NCBI GenBank assembly: GCA_944474755.1
Contig: OX104112.1
Coordinates: forward strand, 82,597,756 to 82,661,755
Source: Limnoperna fortunei
Lineage: Eukaryota > Mollusca > Bivalvia > Mytilida > Modiolidae
Direction of reading: 5' to 3'
Length of the DNA stretch: 64,000 nucleotides
Shown here: positions 1-10,141 of the stretch, in pieces
Layout: every line of letters starts with the position of its first letter
Numbering within the stretch: the stretch's first letter is position 1
Translations under genes and position numbers: made by a program
The notes under the pieces: generated by a model
What the model saw: the letters and a program-made list of their open reading frames with translations, nothing else
What the model was told of the DNA's origin: nothing
The model's database searches: none

Positions 1-657
1 AAAAATGAAGTCAAGATGAATAGGCACAGAAAGAGGGTTTAATTGCAAACAGTTTTTTTCTCTACACTGTGTTCTTACTGTGATGTTGCTCATAGAAGAA
101 ATATCAATGTTTAACACTTCCTGCACCAATTATGAATAAAATCCTCACAGATGTTTAAAGATAATATTAAATTTTTCTGCGATTAAATATTTTACACATT
201 TTTGCAGAGATGCAAAACCCCAATTTCTTGTATAAAGTATATAAGGAAAGTTAAAGTAACAACAAAATTTCAATATTATGGACAAATATTTAAACAAAAA
301 TGTGCCTTTCCTGATCTGACAGAACATTTAATTCTGTCAGATCAGTAAAACAAATAAGAGTAAGTTAAAAATTTTGTTTCCCGGAATTCCCTTTTTAAAG
401 TATCGAGTGTCAGGTACTCAAAAGACTGATCTAATATGTACATGTGTGTAGTGTGCTACGGGACCAAAGCACGCCAGTTAAATCCATAGTTTTTGTTTGT
501 AAATATGATGACGCTTACTTTGTATGCAGTAATGCCGAGCTGTGCTGACTGGCTCGTCTGTATATTCGTTCACCTATGTCTACACACTCATGTTGTGTAT
601 GATTAACAGAGTTAATTAAAGACATTTGTTCTGGGAACTACGAAAGCCCAGAAGGCT
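1..657. other. AT-rich stretch, nothing recognised
   Basis: I see no coding exon, RNA gene or recognisable repeat here. The only open frame (145-327, minus) is 60 codons and rich in Phe, Ile, Lys and Tyr, as expected from AT-rich noise. Confidence 0.5.
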
Positions 658-720
658 CATTCGAGATTCGAGATTCGAAATTCGAAACTCGAGATTCGAG
701 ATTCGAAATTCGATATTCAA
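658..720. repeat. ATTCGAGA/ATTCGAAA short tandem repeat
   Basis: About eight imperfect copies of a 7-8 bp word (ATTCGAG, ATTCGAAA) follow one another and end in TTCGATATTC. Because the word contains TTCGAA the block is partly self-complementary. It lies just upstream of a CCAAT/TATA-like segment. No function can be assigned. Confidence 0.8.
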
Positions 721-730
721 TATAGTTATA

Positions 731-790
731 ACCAATCAGGTTGCGTGTGACATAATCGTCTACCAATCAGAATAGTTCTTATATAAACTT
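731..790 (+). promoter_or_regulatory. Possible core promoter: two CCAAT boxes and a TATA-like box
   Basis: ACCAATCAG occurs at 731-739 and again at 762-770. TATATAAA follows about 10 bp later (780-787), then a CACGTG E-box at about 797. The order and spacing resemble a eukaryotic core promoter. However, no coding exon follows within 2 kb, and such motifs are common by chance in AT-rich DNA. It could also be the promoter of a decayed element or an unrecognised non-coding transcript. Confidence 0.25.
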
Positions 791-944
791 GCTATCACGT
801 GCTATCAAGTTCGTGGGTTTTTTTCAAGGTGCTTGAAAGTATATGTTTTGGTGTAAGAATCGTCATACTAGTATAACTCTCAACTAATGCTCACTGATGA
901 TACTCCACTCTTTGACTTCAGAGAAGTCTGAAAATAAATCCCTC

Positions 945-1160
945 AATATGGCTTGGTCATCTCGAAGCCTGGCTGCGGACCGTAGTGGGTTACGTGTTAA
1001 GAGATAAAGACTCCTTTTGTAGATTTCGAAAAAGAGTAGACTCGTTGTAGTCGCTACAAACGGCTAAATTCTCCTCAATACCAATACCCCCGTATTTTTC
1101 CAGTGGCATTCAAGATTTTTGCCGTTTGGTCTATCTTTCACGAAATGATTTATTGTTTGT
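945..1160 (+). mobile_element. SINE-like repeat, family 2 (copy 1, diverged)
   Basis: This segment aligns by eye with 27966-28290, 42395-42705 and 49860-50122. Shared blocks in order are GCCTGG-TGCGGACCGTAG-GG, AGATAAAGACTCCTTTT-TAGATTT-GAAAAAGAGTA, GTAG-CGCTACAAA-GG-TAAATTCTCC, the CAATACCA tract and GATTTATTGTTTGT. The tail seen in better copies (GAATATAGCTGAAATA, then AATC-type repeats) is missing, so this copy is 3' truncated. It abuts a piece of SINE family 1. Confidence 0.6.
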
Positions 1161-1164
1161 AAAC

Positions 1165-1290
1165 AAAGATTGGCAGTTTTTCTACCAAAACCGGGGGTTT
1201 TCTCCTTGTACATCGGCTTTTTCCAAATAACAACTGGCTATAAATGAAAAAATGCTGAAAGTGGCGTTAAACACCATTCAAAATATTACA
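1165..1290 (+). mobile_element. SINE family 1 core fragment (copy 1)
   Basis: Read on the minus strand this gives GTTTAACGCCACTTTCAGCA, a degenerate GGAGAAAACC-type block and GGTAGAAAAACTGCCAATC. This is the same block order as at 49432-49600 and 36360-36475. It is the opposite orientation to the four other copies in the window. The tRNA-like head is not recognisable, so the copy is partial. Confidence 0.6.
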
Positions 1291-1857
1291 CCACGCGTTT
1301 GTTCGTTGTAGTGAAATGCTTGTTTATAGCAAGTACACAATTAACTGAAATTTTGTGAGAAGACGATTTATTATATATGGCTTAATGAATTTGTCACTTT
1401 GAAAATTTTGATAACATGTTGTTGGAATATTTGAGCAAAGCCAAGTAAGCCAGGTAGGAGATGGTTCGTGATATGTATAGAAGTTTAAGTTCAGTTGGAG
1501 TGAGAAAAATTAAAGACAATATTTTATTACTTGTTTACGTTATTTATTTATATTGACACTCAATGACTAAGGCCATTCGTTGGTCACTCTGGTGTCTATA
1601 ATTTTTTTATCGTTGCATAATCTGCTAGACTTATATATTATTTTTTGTTTAAGCTGTATCGTCATGTTTGGTTAGTAGCTTTCTTAAGACCTTATATATA
1701 TACTATAAGTTACATACATTTAAAACATCATTGGGTATATAGCAGTCGCAGTATATTTTGATCGAAGATACATCATTTCTTCCTCTTCACTTTTCTTATA
1801 GTTAAGAGAGTGTTAATTTGAATAAAATATTTGAATAATTCAAATACGCAATCGCCA
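1291..1857. other. AT-rich stretch, nothing recognised
   Basis: No open frame of note, RNA gene or recognisable repeat is seen. Confidence 0.45.
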
Positions 1858-1859
1858 TT

Positions 1860-2095
1860 ACCACAAAATAACAGTCTGATGGTTAGAGAGCCGCAGTTGG
1901 CATAATCGAATATGACTGAAAAATAACAGTATGGTTAATCTGAAATGACAGTCTGGTGGTTAGACAGACGAAGTTGGCATCTTTGTACAGGACTCGAATT
2001 ACTGTGACAGTCGGTGGTTAGACGGACACAGTCAGCATTATCGCATTGCATGAGCTAAAAAATAACAAATTCGGGTTAGACAGACATTAAAGTTT
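1860..2095. repeat. Diverged tandem repeat with core ACAGTCTG-TGGTTAGA
   Basis: The block ACAGTCTGATGGTTAGAGAG starts near 1871, a related block near 1949 (ACAGTCTGGTGGTTAGACAG), another near 2003 (ACAGTCGGTGGTTAGACGGA) and a weak one near 2070. The first three are followed by an AGTTGGCAT or AGTCAGCAT end. Spacings of about 79 and 55 bp show length variation between units. I do not recognise the family. Confidence 0.6.
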
Positions 2096-2974
2096 TACTC
2101 TCTATGGTATAAGAACATATAAAATGTCACCTTAGAGGAGCCTATGGCTGATAGTAGATTTGCGCTTGAGCCTTGGAAATTATATATTGATTCTAGCTCA
2201 TTATGCCGTTGATTACGATATATCTACTCAAGGCTGTTACATGCTCAAAGAGAGACTTGCATCTATAGCATATTACAGTTTGGATACATAAAAGTAATCA
2301 AGCTGGTAGAATGTTGTTGATGTTAATCTAATAAGCTGATGAAAAATGACAGCAAAATTTCCAATAGATATGACGGGACATTTTAATCGACGAGCGGTTT
2401 ATTTAAGTTTATCCGATTGGTCAGAACGAGTTTAAATGCAAACTGTTGATAATATATTTATTACCAGTCAGTTATAAATTAATATACAAAAACAAATGAA
2501 CTGAGAATATAGATGTTTTTTGTTCTTTTGGCACTAATGTAAACTATTAATAGCTATTTTATAACGGTTCTATTTGTAACAAATTAGGGCATTTAAACAA
2601 TTGTATTATTGAAAATGCAGAAACGCAAATGACGCAATTTACTTACTTATTATTTATGATAATAGCTGCGTGTTGGATTATTGCATCATAGGAGACAATC
2701 CCTGAACAATAGACCCTCCTTTAATATCTCTTGACAAAAGCTTGTAACTTAAAACAAATATTATCGTGGTTATAATCAGTAAAATCAGTAAAACACTGGA
2801 AATATAATATTGCAAGGAATACCGAGAAAACGTTTTCATTTCATTAATAAGTTATGACCATTGGAAAGTTCTTTTGATTGCGTATGCATCAAGGAGAACA
2901 TGTTTAATTTGAATATTACCTCTATTAACTCGTAAAAATATCAACGTTTGTTGTATAAACAAGATTATTACATG
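2096..2974. other. AT-rich stretch, nothing recognised
   Basis: No supported gene or repeat is seen. Confidence 0.4.
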
Positions 2975-3140
2975 AATAGAATTTTGCGTGTTTTTGATTG
3001 GTCTAGAAACATCTTTTGGGTCACGATAAATCGCATCAAAAATTACATAAAATTTTTGTACGCTGCACGATTTCGCTGCATAGTAGTCAAGCGGAATACG
3101 ATATCGACCTGGTTTTTATGTTTTAGCCAATCAAATTAGC
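2975..3140 (+). repeat. Dispersed repeat (TTTTGCGTGTTTTTGATTGG family), copy 1
   Basis: The left part TTTTGCGTGTTTTTGATTGG, TCTAGAAAC, TTTTGGGTCACG matches the minus strand of 50885-51060, which reads TTTTGCGTGTTTTTGATTGG, TCTTTAAAC, TTTCGGGTCATG. Both continue into a CGCTGCA-AGTCAAGCGGAAT block. A 63-codon frame over this copy is explained by the repeat. The end ATTGATT-like signatures suggest a short non-autonomous DNA element, but no clear target duplication is seen. Confidence 0.55.
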
Positions 3141-4215
3141 CGTCTTAAAAAATTCTTTCGTCTAATCAAATCGATTGTATAAATTGTACATCGTGCGTGA
3201 CAACAACAAATGGGAGAAACGTAGGCTCTTAGGCCGAACTTTACTGCCGTTGTAATTTATACTCTTCTCAATATTTGAAACTGGAATTGTTTCGATTAGG
3301 TTTATAATCATTTTTGATTGGACAAAAGGATTTAACCAGTAGTTCCCAGATGCGTTCATACTTTCATGAAACTGCTTTTTTATTGTTGAACGTAAATAAA
3401 TATAGCGTTCATGTGTCGAGCACGCCTAAAGCAATACACTTAGCCAATACACTTGAATTTTGGCGATAAAAAAGCTTGAACGGATATCGCTTAAGCAGAC
3501 AATTATTTAGTTAATGCAGCTGTATATTATTAAGTAATCAATTGTTTAGAGAAATAAATACAAGATTTTTAACAGTACACTTCGTGTTGGATGTTGTGTT
3601 TACGTTGCTGAATGAAGGGAAACAGCCGAAATTCGAGTGTGAACGAATGCTATGGGGGAAGGCATATATAAACGAAACTTTTAAATTTGCGTTTCTATTA
3701 ATTTCAATTAAATAAATCATTTCAAATACACACAATATATAGCCTTAAAACTATCTTCTGTTTTCTCAGCTACAACGAATCAACGAGACAGGAAAGACGC
3801 ACGGAATTGCCACTAACTTCATATTTCAGCAATGCTCCTTCCATTTTCACTGAAAAATCCATCGAACAATGACAACTTGTGTTTTTCCTGTATTTATTAA
3901 GGAAAGAACGTCCCGTATATGGCTAGGTTTACGTGGGCATTTTGAAAAGCTATGACGGTACATATAAACCGCGGTACAATGAGTAACAGTAGTGCGCGGA
4001 ATTTAAGAAAATATTGTTTGTTGTTGATCTTCTCGGCAAATCGTAATCAAATGCCAGTTATTCCCTTCAAACCGACCATGTATTCGTCTTCAGTTCGTTA
4101 TGTATATTCCTACGCGTCACACACTTATAATAGAATTTTATGTGAAGAGATAATATTTAAAAAACAATTTTTGATGAATTATAAGGATTATAAGGATATT
4201 TTCGACAATTCATCA
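3141..4215. other. AT-rich stretch; short block shared with 32.46 kb
   Basis: Most of it is featureless. TTAGGCCGAACTTTACTGCC at about 3231 recurs at about 32460 with one or two changes and continues into GTTGTAAT/GTTATAAT, so it is a small dispersed fragment. The 107-codon frame beginning at 3952 runs into the hairpin at 4216 and is not supported as a gene. Confidence 0.4.
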
Positions 4216-4294
4216 ATGTATGAACGAGATCGACTCACTCACAAACTTATCGGCCGTTTATTTGTTTGTGAATGAGTCGACCTCGTTCATACAT
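4216..4294. repeat. Long hairpin, 31 bp arms
   Basis: Left arm 4216-4246 (starts ATGTATGAACGAGATCGAC) is complementary to right arm 4264-4294 (ends GTCGACCTCGTTCATACAT) with only two or three mismatches. The loop of 17 bp contains CGGCCG. It could be a minimal fold-back/MITE remnant or form cruciform DNA. Confidence 0.8.
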
Positions 4295-5390
4295 AGTGTA
4301 AAAAATACCGAAAAAAGCGTTTAATCTTATAGTAGACTGTGTATTTTGAATGCCTTTTAGAAGTGTATGTTTCCGTTAATTATTAGCTGGAAGACGTGCT
4401 ATTATTTCCATTTAATACAGTTTCTATTCGTTGTACAATGTAATTTCTTGCATTTGTTTAGCTCCCAAAGGATAAAATACCAGCTTCCATTGCGACATTG
4501 AGGTCGTAAATTTTTCAAACTTCTATGCAAGTCTCTTCGACATCTTTTTAGGTAAGGTTGTTTTTGTCATTTAAAATTAAATGTAATATCACAAGCATAA
4601 ATAAGATGTCACCGAGATTTCCCAAAACATTTGTGTTGGAGATATGTTTGTAGAAAAATACAAACTGTTGCTTCGAACAAATCGCCAGTGACATATGATT
4701 TTGGCATTGGTATAAATATATTATCGATTTAGTTACTGTTAAAAAAATACTCGTAGGTATGGCAATACTGTTAACGTTTTACGATTTTGTCTGTATAATA
4801 TTATTCTGACTATTTGTTTATTTTTTGTAAATGTATGATGGTGTTAACTCGCTTTGGAATCAAAAGTTAGAGCTCTCGAAGTGACGTATCTGAATGATCA
4901 TACACAGTACATTGTCAATAAAATATATATGTTGTACAGTGTTTAGAAATAGGGGGCCAGACGAGCTTTCCTCTTCTGTTTAATAGCAATACAAATATAT
5001 TTTTTATTTACGTGTATTGTATCTATTTTGCCATGTCAGTAAGATGCTATAATTTTATTTTTTACAGTTGAAGATTAATACAACACACAGAAAGGACGTA
5101 CTTTGAACGCGAACCACAAAGGACCCACAAAAATAGATCGTGATATGTATTTATATGTCAATCAAATGACTTTTATAAAAGTATATGTAATATGTGTACT
5201 AAACAAATAAATCAACATTTTATTCGTATACCTTTATTGTGCTAAAATATTTAGCATTGTTTCTCAGAAGCGATGCAATAGATAAAATTTCATACACCAC
5301 ACATATTTTCTTATCTCTAAAAGATCTTTGGTTTTAAGCAAAATGTACATATCGCGTTCAGAATGTTTGCAGAAACAAAATTCGTGACAA
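4295..5390. other. AT-rich stretch, nothing recognised
   Basis: No supported gene, RNA or repeat is seen. Confidence 0.4.
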
Positions 5391-5470
5391 AATAGCAGTT
5401 CCCTGGCTAGCACAGTACTCGTGAATAAAAGCAATTCCCTGCCGAGCTCAGTACGGACAATAACTTCGTA
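5391..5470. repeat. Two-copy tandem repeat of about 41 bp
   Basis: AGCAGTTCCCTGGCTAGCAC, AGTACTCGTGAATAAA is followed directly by AGCAATTCCCTGCCGAGCTC, AGTACGGACAATAA. The two halves are about 75 percent alike. It is a local duplication with no evident function. Confidence 0.55.
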
Positions 5471-6249
5471 TTTCGTTACTGCAAGCTACATCATTTCATC
5501 ACTGTACTATACAAATGCTATATACATTGGGTGGTCGTTCCGCTATACATAATGGCATGTAAAACACATTATGTCTTGCAGGTATTTCGGATTTCTCACT
5601 TTACACAACATATAGTTTATTGATGAGACGGCACCGGTATTCGGGCAATTAATTACAAATTATGAGCTTTCATTTAGATCTTATTCCCATCAGTCCACGA
5701 ATTCTGGTTATTTCCCCACGCTCATTTAAAAGAATAGAAAACAGATGTCTTTCCTTATATTAAAGCATTAACAACGTTGTACGAGAATTCTGAGCGACAT
5801 GCTTTTTCATCTAAGTACTACAGAATCTTAATCATCCAATCTTTCGTCCATTATCGTCTTATAATCCAACATCTCTCGTGAGACATTATTTCTGTTTATA
5901 TTGAAATGCACTTAATTTAGAGAACGATAGTTTCACAACTGTACTTTTAACCTCTGGGCTAAAAATACAAATATTCAATAGATGCATCCAAACAAATGAA
6001 TACAAAATATTTTACTTTCTTTATTTATATGTTCTACAACCTTTAAAATTCTTTTTATAAATTTAATTAGAAGGGCACTATAACGTATTTATAAATATTT
6101 GATATTAACCTGATATTCCTGATTTTTTCAGAAATCCCGCTGGATAGACATATTATATAGTTGTCATGTCACGATACTTAGACGTTTGCATATATATACA
6201 AATTAAGCACAACACTGTTAGAATTAGATTTTTAATGCCGTCAAATTTT
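5471..6249. other. AT-rich stretch, nothing recognised
   Basis: No supported gene, RNA or repeat is seen. Confidence 0.4.
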
Positions 6250-6385
6250 AGCTTAGCCTCAGCGGGATTTGAACTCACACCGCTGTGACACTGTGCCACT
6301 TATTCATCTACATTATGTCCAGCGCTCTAGTACAATCGACCAAGTACAAAATATAGCTTCATTGACCGAGGTGAATATTTGACAT
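6250..6385 (-). mobile_element. tRNA-derived SINE head (box A and box B)
   Basis: On the minus strand a box A-like TGGTCGATTGTACTAGAGCG (about 6345-6325) is followed by a box B-like GAGTTCAAATCCCGCTGAGG (about 6277-6256), with CTGGACATAATGTAG between. This order and wording match RNA polymerase III internal promoters of tRNA-like genes. The spacing between boxes is too long for a normal tRNA and the stems do not pair cleanly, so it is better read as a SINE head than as a working tRNA gene. The SINE body is not clear. Confidence 0.6.
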
Positions 6386-6480
6386 AGACATAGTACATGT
6401 GTACTAGCGTGTGACGATGTGATTTTCGTAACCAATACGTAAACTGACAATAATCTAACTCAGCATTTTTATATGTCATC

Positions 6481-6670
6481 AAGGATACCAAGATTAATAG
6501 AATTTACTACGCCAGACGCGCGTTTCGTCTATTCAAGACTCATCAGTGGCGCTGAAACCCAAACAATATCCAAAATCAGAATGATTATTAAGTTGTAGAG
6601 CTTTCGTCACAAAAATTCCAAAACATTATACCAAATCCGGCTAAGACTATCTACACCTTGAAAACAGAAA
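6481..6670 (+). repeat. Dispersed GCGCGTTTCGTCT repeat
   Basis: The block TACGCCAGACGCGCGTTTCG, TCTATTCAAGACTCATCAG, TGGCGCTGAAACCCAAACAA, then CCAAATCCGGCTAAGACTAT is GC-richer than its surroundings. From memory it belongs to a very abundant dispersed repeat of mussel genomes (consensus around CAGACGCGCGTTTCGTCTAC...GACTCATCAGTGACGCT). There is one copy here. This is recognition from memory and was not checked against a database. Confidence 0.6.
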
Positions 6671-8175
6671 AACAGTAAAAAAAGTTCTTTGGGTAATTTT
6701 TATTACTTCAGTTAAACGCATTTTTTTAAGATACATATTTAATAATTATTTGGAATTTATCTCCATTATATTATTTGCTGAGGAATATTCATAAATTAAA
6801 ATTTCAGCTTTAACTTCAATTATGCAATTTAATTTCAACGCATAATAAAAATATTCCGAATTTCATTATATTCTACATACGAGCAGTTTTGTCTGCTTTG
6901 TTGATATTGTAGTACGTGCAATGATATCCGACCATTGTTTTATAATCCAAATGAACAGCTTTAGATTCATAAGTATATTGTTTACAAAACAATTTGAATA
7001 AGGTAGGATATTAATATGGATATCATATTAACAACGTCTGGCAGTTTAATTAATCCTATAATTGTTTTATTTGACACAGAATTGCAATAGTGTTGTAAAT
7101 CCTGACATTTGCATGTATCTGAATGTGTTGGCCGAAAGAAAAAAATCGACGTGATGTTCGTCCAAATTGACGAAGACATCTAATGCGCATTATATGCTAA
7201 TTATGTATATTATACCAGACCGTTTTGGTTACAAAGGAAATAGTGATTTGATCATTGTTAAAAAAAGGACGATGTGAGTAATCATTCAGGAAGGCTGCTG
7301 TGGTCATTTTCATCCGTCTGGAAGGTGCCATGCTGAGAATAATTTTGATTTACCAAAAATGCAGTCATCCAAACGCAAAGAGAATTAAACCACAACTCAC
7401 AAACGAATCAATTTGCTTTACATTTGAGAAAATCATTCATGTTGAATTGTATTTTCATCAGAATTCTGTATTCCGTTCTCTTTTATTACAATTAAATGTG
7501 AAAGCTGTGTCGTTGTTATATATATATATATAGGTCCTGCCGCGTTGTCTTAATGTGCGTCGTAATGTTTTCGTGACTGGGGTGAAATCGTTCTCATTTT
7601 ATCGTTTCCCTTTTTACACTATTATAAGCAACTGAATGATTTTTACCAATATAATACATGACAAAACGGAACACAGACGTAATTAAACATTGTCTTTTCA
7701 AACAATGTTTACAATTTTTGAATGACCTTACACGGTGTATCTTAAGTAGAATTTCCCAAACCCGTCAGGTGGACCCAAATGTTCATTACTTACTTGTAGA
7801 AAAATTGTCGATTCGGTTGATTCTGTATTGTAAAGAAAGAAAGGAATTTTTGGTGTTTTTTCTTGGCTGTGGTGTGGTCCAGTCTCGGTAACCCTATTGA
7901 CATATATGTATGTCGACTGAAGAAAGAATCGACATACAAGCAATATATTATCCAAAGCTCTAGACATTTCATAAGAAAAAGAAAAAATCCGAGTACGTAT
8001 AGGATGATTCTAAATTGCGGACAGGTTGTGCTTTGTTAAAAAAAATGCCACGCAAAGAATTTTATTTTTTATAAACTGATCAGTAACAAACGCCTAAATT
8101 TAATATTGATTTATACGTTGAAATATATATTTTTGGTTTTCGTAATTAAGATTGTCTTCTTTTGATTGATTTGTT
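6671..8175. other. AT-rich stretch; short TA microsatellite at about 7517-7533
   Basis: Apart from about eight TA dinucleotides near 7517-7533, nothing is recognised. Several overlapping open frames of 60-79 codons occur on both strands around 7.3-8.0 kb. Their composition and mutual overlap give no reason to call a gene. Confidence 0.4.
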
Positions 8176-8360
8176 TTAGCTTTATCGTGGCGTCCACATT
8201 TTACTGGGGGAATAGGCCACGAAGAATCCCCCTCCCCCGAACTTCGGTAGGAAAACAAGCAAATCTTGACAATTAAGATTGGAGTCGAGTACACCCTGAC
8301 GGACCACGTGAACAATAATACTACTTACCTTAACCACTCGATCACTGAGCCCCCGCAAGA
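8176..8360 (-). mobile_element. SINE family 1 (copy 2) with tRNA-like head
   Basis: Read left to right, TTTAGCTTTATCGTGGCGTC, then CGAACTTCGGTAGGAAAACA, GACAATTAAGATTGGAGTCG and AGTACACCCTGACGG match the core of the 49.4 kb copy. The right end on the minus strand reads GGGGGCTCAGTGATCGAGTG, GTTAAGGTAAG, a tRNA-like box A. The SINE is therefore on the minus strand with its head at the right. The GGAGTACCCGGAGAAAACC core is scrambled in this copy. Confidence 0.7.
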
Positions 8361-8982
8361 TTTTTGTTTTTATTCAATCGTAAAAGACCTTGAACAGAAA
8401 TTCAATCTACACGTGTACACCATTATACTTTTGACTTGTTTTATATACACAGCGTCACTCGAATTTTATTCAAAAACCTCATTTTCTTTCAAGTATTCAA
8501 TAACTGACATCATGCAGAACATAAAAACATATATATATTTTTCTAAATTAACTTTTATCACTTCAAATAGAATAACTCATTACTAAACTGTTAAAATTGT
8601 CATATTAGAAATATAAAGTATATTTCCCTTCTGGTGGAAAGAAGGTAATAAATAAAACATAACAAATAAAACTTTGTTAATTTTTTTAACATTACTCGTT
8701 AATCACCTGAAAAGGAACAAAGTACAAGTATAATCTTCAAACAGCTATGCCTTAAATAAATATTTAAGATCATGCTAATTAAAAATTGTAACGAATTCCT
8801 TTAATCTTTTCTTTCTAGCTTATGATCCTGAGACGTTTAAATATTTATTTATTGTTCGTTTTCAGCCAGAAATATTAACACTTTTGTGTTAACTACATGT
8901 ACTGACAAAACGCTGATTTTGTTCATTTTCATCCGTCACCTTCTCCTGCATACGGTGTCTACATTTCTCAATTGATCATTGC
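8361..8982. other. AT-rich stretch, nothing recognised
   Basis: No supported feature is seen. The right part of the 8266-8586 frame falls here and has no protein-like features. Confidence 0.4.
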
Positions 8983-9104
8983 CCGGTTTCATAAAATATC
9001 TCAAATTTGAGGATTTCCTCAACTCAAATATTGGCCAATTAGATTGCAGGAAAATTCAAATTTGAGGAAAATCTCAATTTGAGAAATTTTATGAAACTGA
9101 GGCC
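8983..9104. mobile_element. Short fold-back (MITE-like) element
   Basis: The left end CGGTTTCATAAAATATCTCA and the right end (reverse complement) CAGTTTCATAAAATTTCTCA match, and the similarity continues inward through CAAATT-GAGGA-TTTCCTCAA. The arms cover most of the 122 bp, with a short centre containing TTGGCCAATTAGATTGCAGG. It is the first of three neighbouring inverted-repeat elements. Confidence 0.75.
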
Positions 9105-9340
9105 AGGTATGCAAGAGCTTGAGCGAGTATACTGATTTTTGCAGACGTCACCTATTTCTCCGGATAAACTTATACACCAAGGTTACAAGAAATAACGATT
9201 TGTCCGCGCCTTTAATAAGTTCTACTATAGATACCATTTCCTTGTTGAAAAATATCTCGTGTGAAAAGACGGTTGCAGATAGTTTTCCCAATTTTTGAAT
9301 TTAGTGTAGAGTGAATAGGCTACGATGATCATTGGATGCA

Positions 9341-9612
9341 CCTATTACTGACTAGTGGTATATGATAACCACACATTTTTATCAACTAACAAACTCACAT
9401 ACTGCAGTAAAGAAAGCGGGTGGTTTTGCCGACATTTTTTTTTAAATGCCTGTACCAAGTCAGGACCATTGCTGCAGTTATTATTTTTTTGGTTATTGGT
9501 TCTGGAGTTTTGCCGGTTTCTCGGATTTGTAGATTGCCTTGTGACAGTTTCATCGGTATTCGGTATTATTTTATTACCTTCATTGTATTCTTGAAACGGA
9601 TCATAAACGGCC
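9341..9612 (+). repeat. Dispersed family A (GACTTGGTACAGGCATTT), copy 1
   Basis: CTATTACTGACTAGTGGT, then AAATGCCTGTACCAAGTCAG, GACCATTGCTGCAG, TTATTGGTTCTGGAGTTTTG, CCGGTTTCTCGGATTTGTAG and CATCGGTATTCGGTATTATT align with 51688-51965 and, inverted, with 14990-15190 and 15845-16520. From memory this wording is frequent in mussel genomes. Open frames on both strands inside the copy (up to 89 codons) are not conserved between copies, so I do not call a gene. The kind of element is unknown. Confidence 0.7.
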
Positions 9613-9615
9613 ATT

Positions 9616-9700
9616 CTTCTTACCCACCTGATATGTAAAAAATATCTTAAAATTTCATTAAATTCAGAGGCAAACTTTTTGAGTTATTAACGGAAACGTC
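9616..9700 (+). repeat. Dispersed family B (CTTACCCACCTGATATGTAA), copy 1
   Basis: CTTACCCACCTGATATGTAA, AAAATATC, TTTCATTAA, GTGAACTTTTTGA-like blocks recur at 11208-11300. At both places the block ends in AACTTTTTGAGTTAT or AACTTTTTGAATTAT. It is a short fragment of an unrecognised repeat. Confidence 0.6.
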
Positions 9701-9722
9701 TTTTTGAGAAAATACTAGTATA

Positions 9723-9892
9723 ATAGGTTCTTTCATACGTTTTGGGGAAAGACAAGTTAATCTTTCACGAGTGTTAGAAATTTTATGTCTTTTCGCGAGT
9801 GGAGCGCAGCGGAACGAGCCAAAAGACATAAAAATTTCTATCATGAGTGAAAGATTAACCGGTCTTTCCCCAAAACGTATGAAAGTACCTAT
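9723..9892. mobile_element. Fold-back element with 72 bp arms
   Basis: Left arm 9723-9794 (ATAGGTTCTTTCATACGTTT, TGGGGAAAGAC, AATCTTTCACGAGTGTTAGA, AATTTTATGTCTTTT) is complementary to right arm 9820-9892 (AAAAGACATAAAAATTTCTA, ATGAGTGAAAGATTAACC, GTCTTTCCCCAAAACGTATG, AAAGTACCTAT) with few mismatches. The 25 bp loop contains GCGAGTGGAGCGCAGCGG. No coding capacity is present. It abuts the next element without a gap. Confidence 0.85.
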
Positions 9893-10141
9893 TTCTTCCG
9901 TAAATCAACAACTTTCACATCGCTATATCCTATAGACTCTCCATTGTTTTAGACTCCATTGTTTCTGACGTCCAATCAGAACGCCGGAAACAGAAACGTC
10001 AAACAAGAACGTTGTTATGCTTCCATAACAACGTTCTTGTTTCTGGCGTTTTGATTGGATGACGCAGCAAATACAGATGTGTGCGCGTGAGCTCATCTGT
10101 GCTAAGTCATCTGTATCAGAAATTGGCCATTTACGGAAGAA
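9893..10141. mobile_element. MITE-like element with perfect 13 bp terminal inverted repeats and a central palindrome
   Basis: TTCTTCCGTAAAT (9893-9905) and its exact complement ATTTACGGAAGAA (10129-10141) bound a 249 bp unit. Its centre is a palindrome: AACAAGAACGTTGTTATG (10002-10019), 4 bp, CATAACAACGTTCTTGTT (10024-10041), extended outward by TCCAATCAGAACGCC and GGCGTTTTGATTGGA. A diverged relative is at 40731-40943. The element is non-autonomous and its superfamily is undetermined. Confidence 0.8.

Noticed and set aside
3952..4275. 107-codon plus-strand ORF
   Set aside because: No recognisable family, and it ends inside the 4.2 kb hairpin, so its 3' part reflects an inverted repeat.
6250..6345. 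Functional tRNA gene on the minus strand
   Set aside because: Box A to box B spacing is too long and acceptor and anticodon stems do not pair; a SINE head is the better reading.
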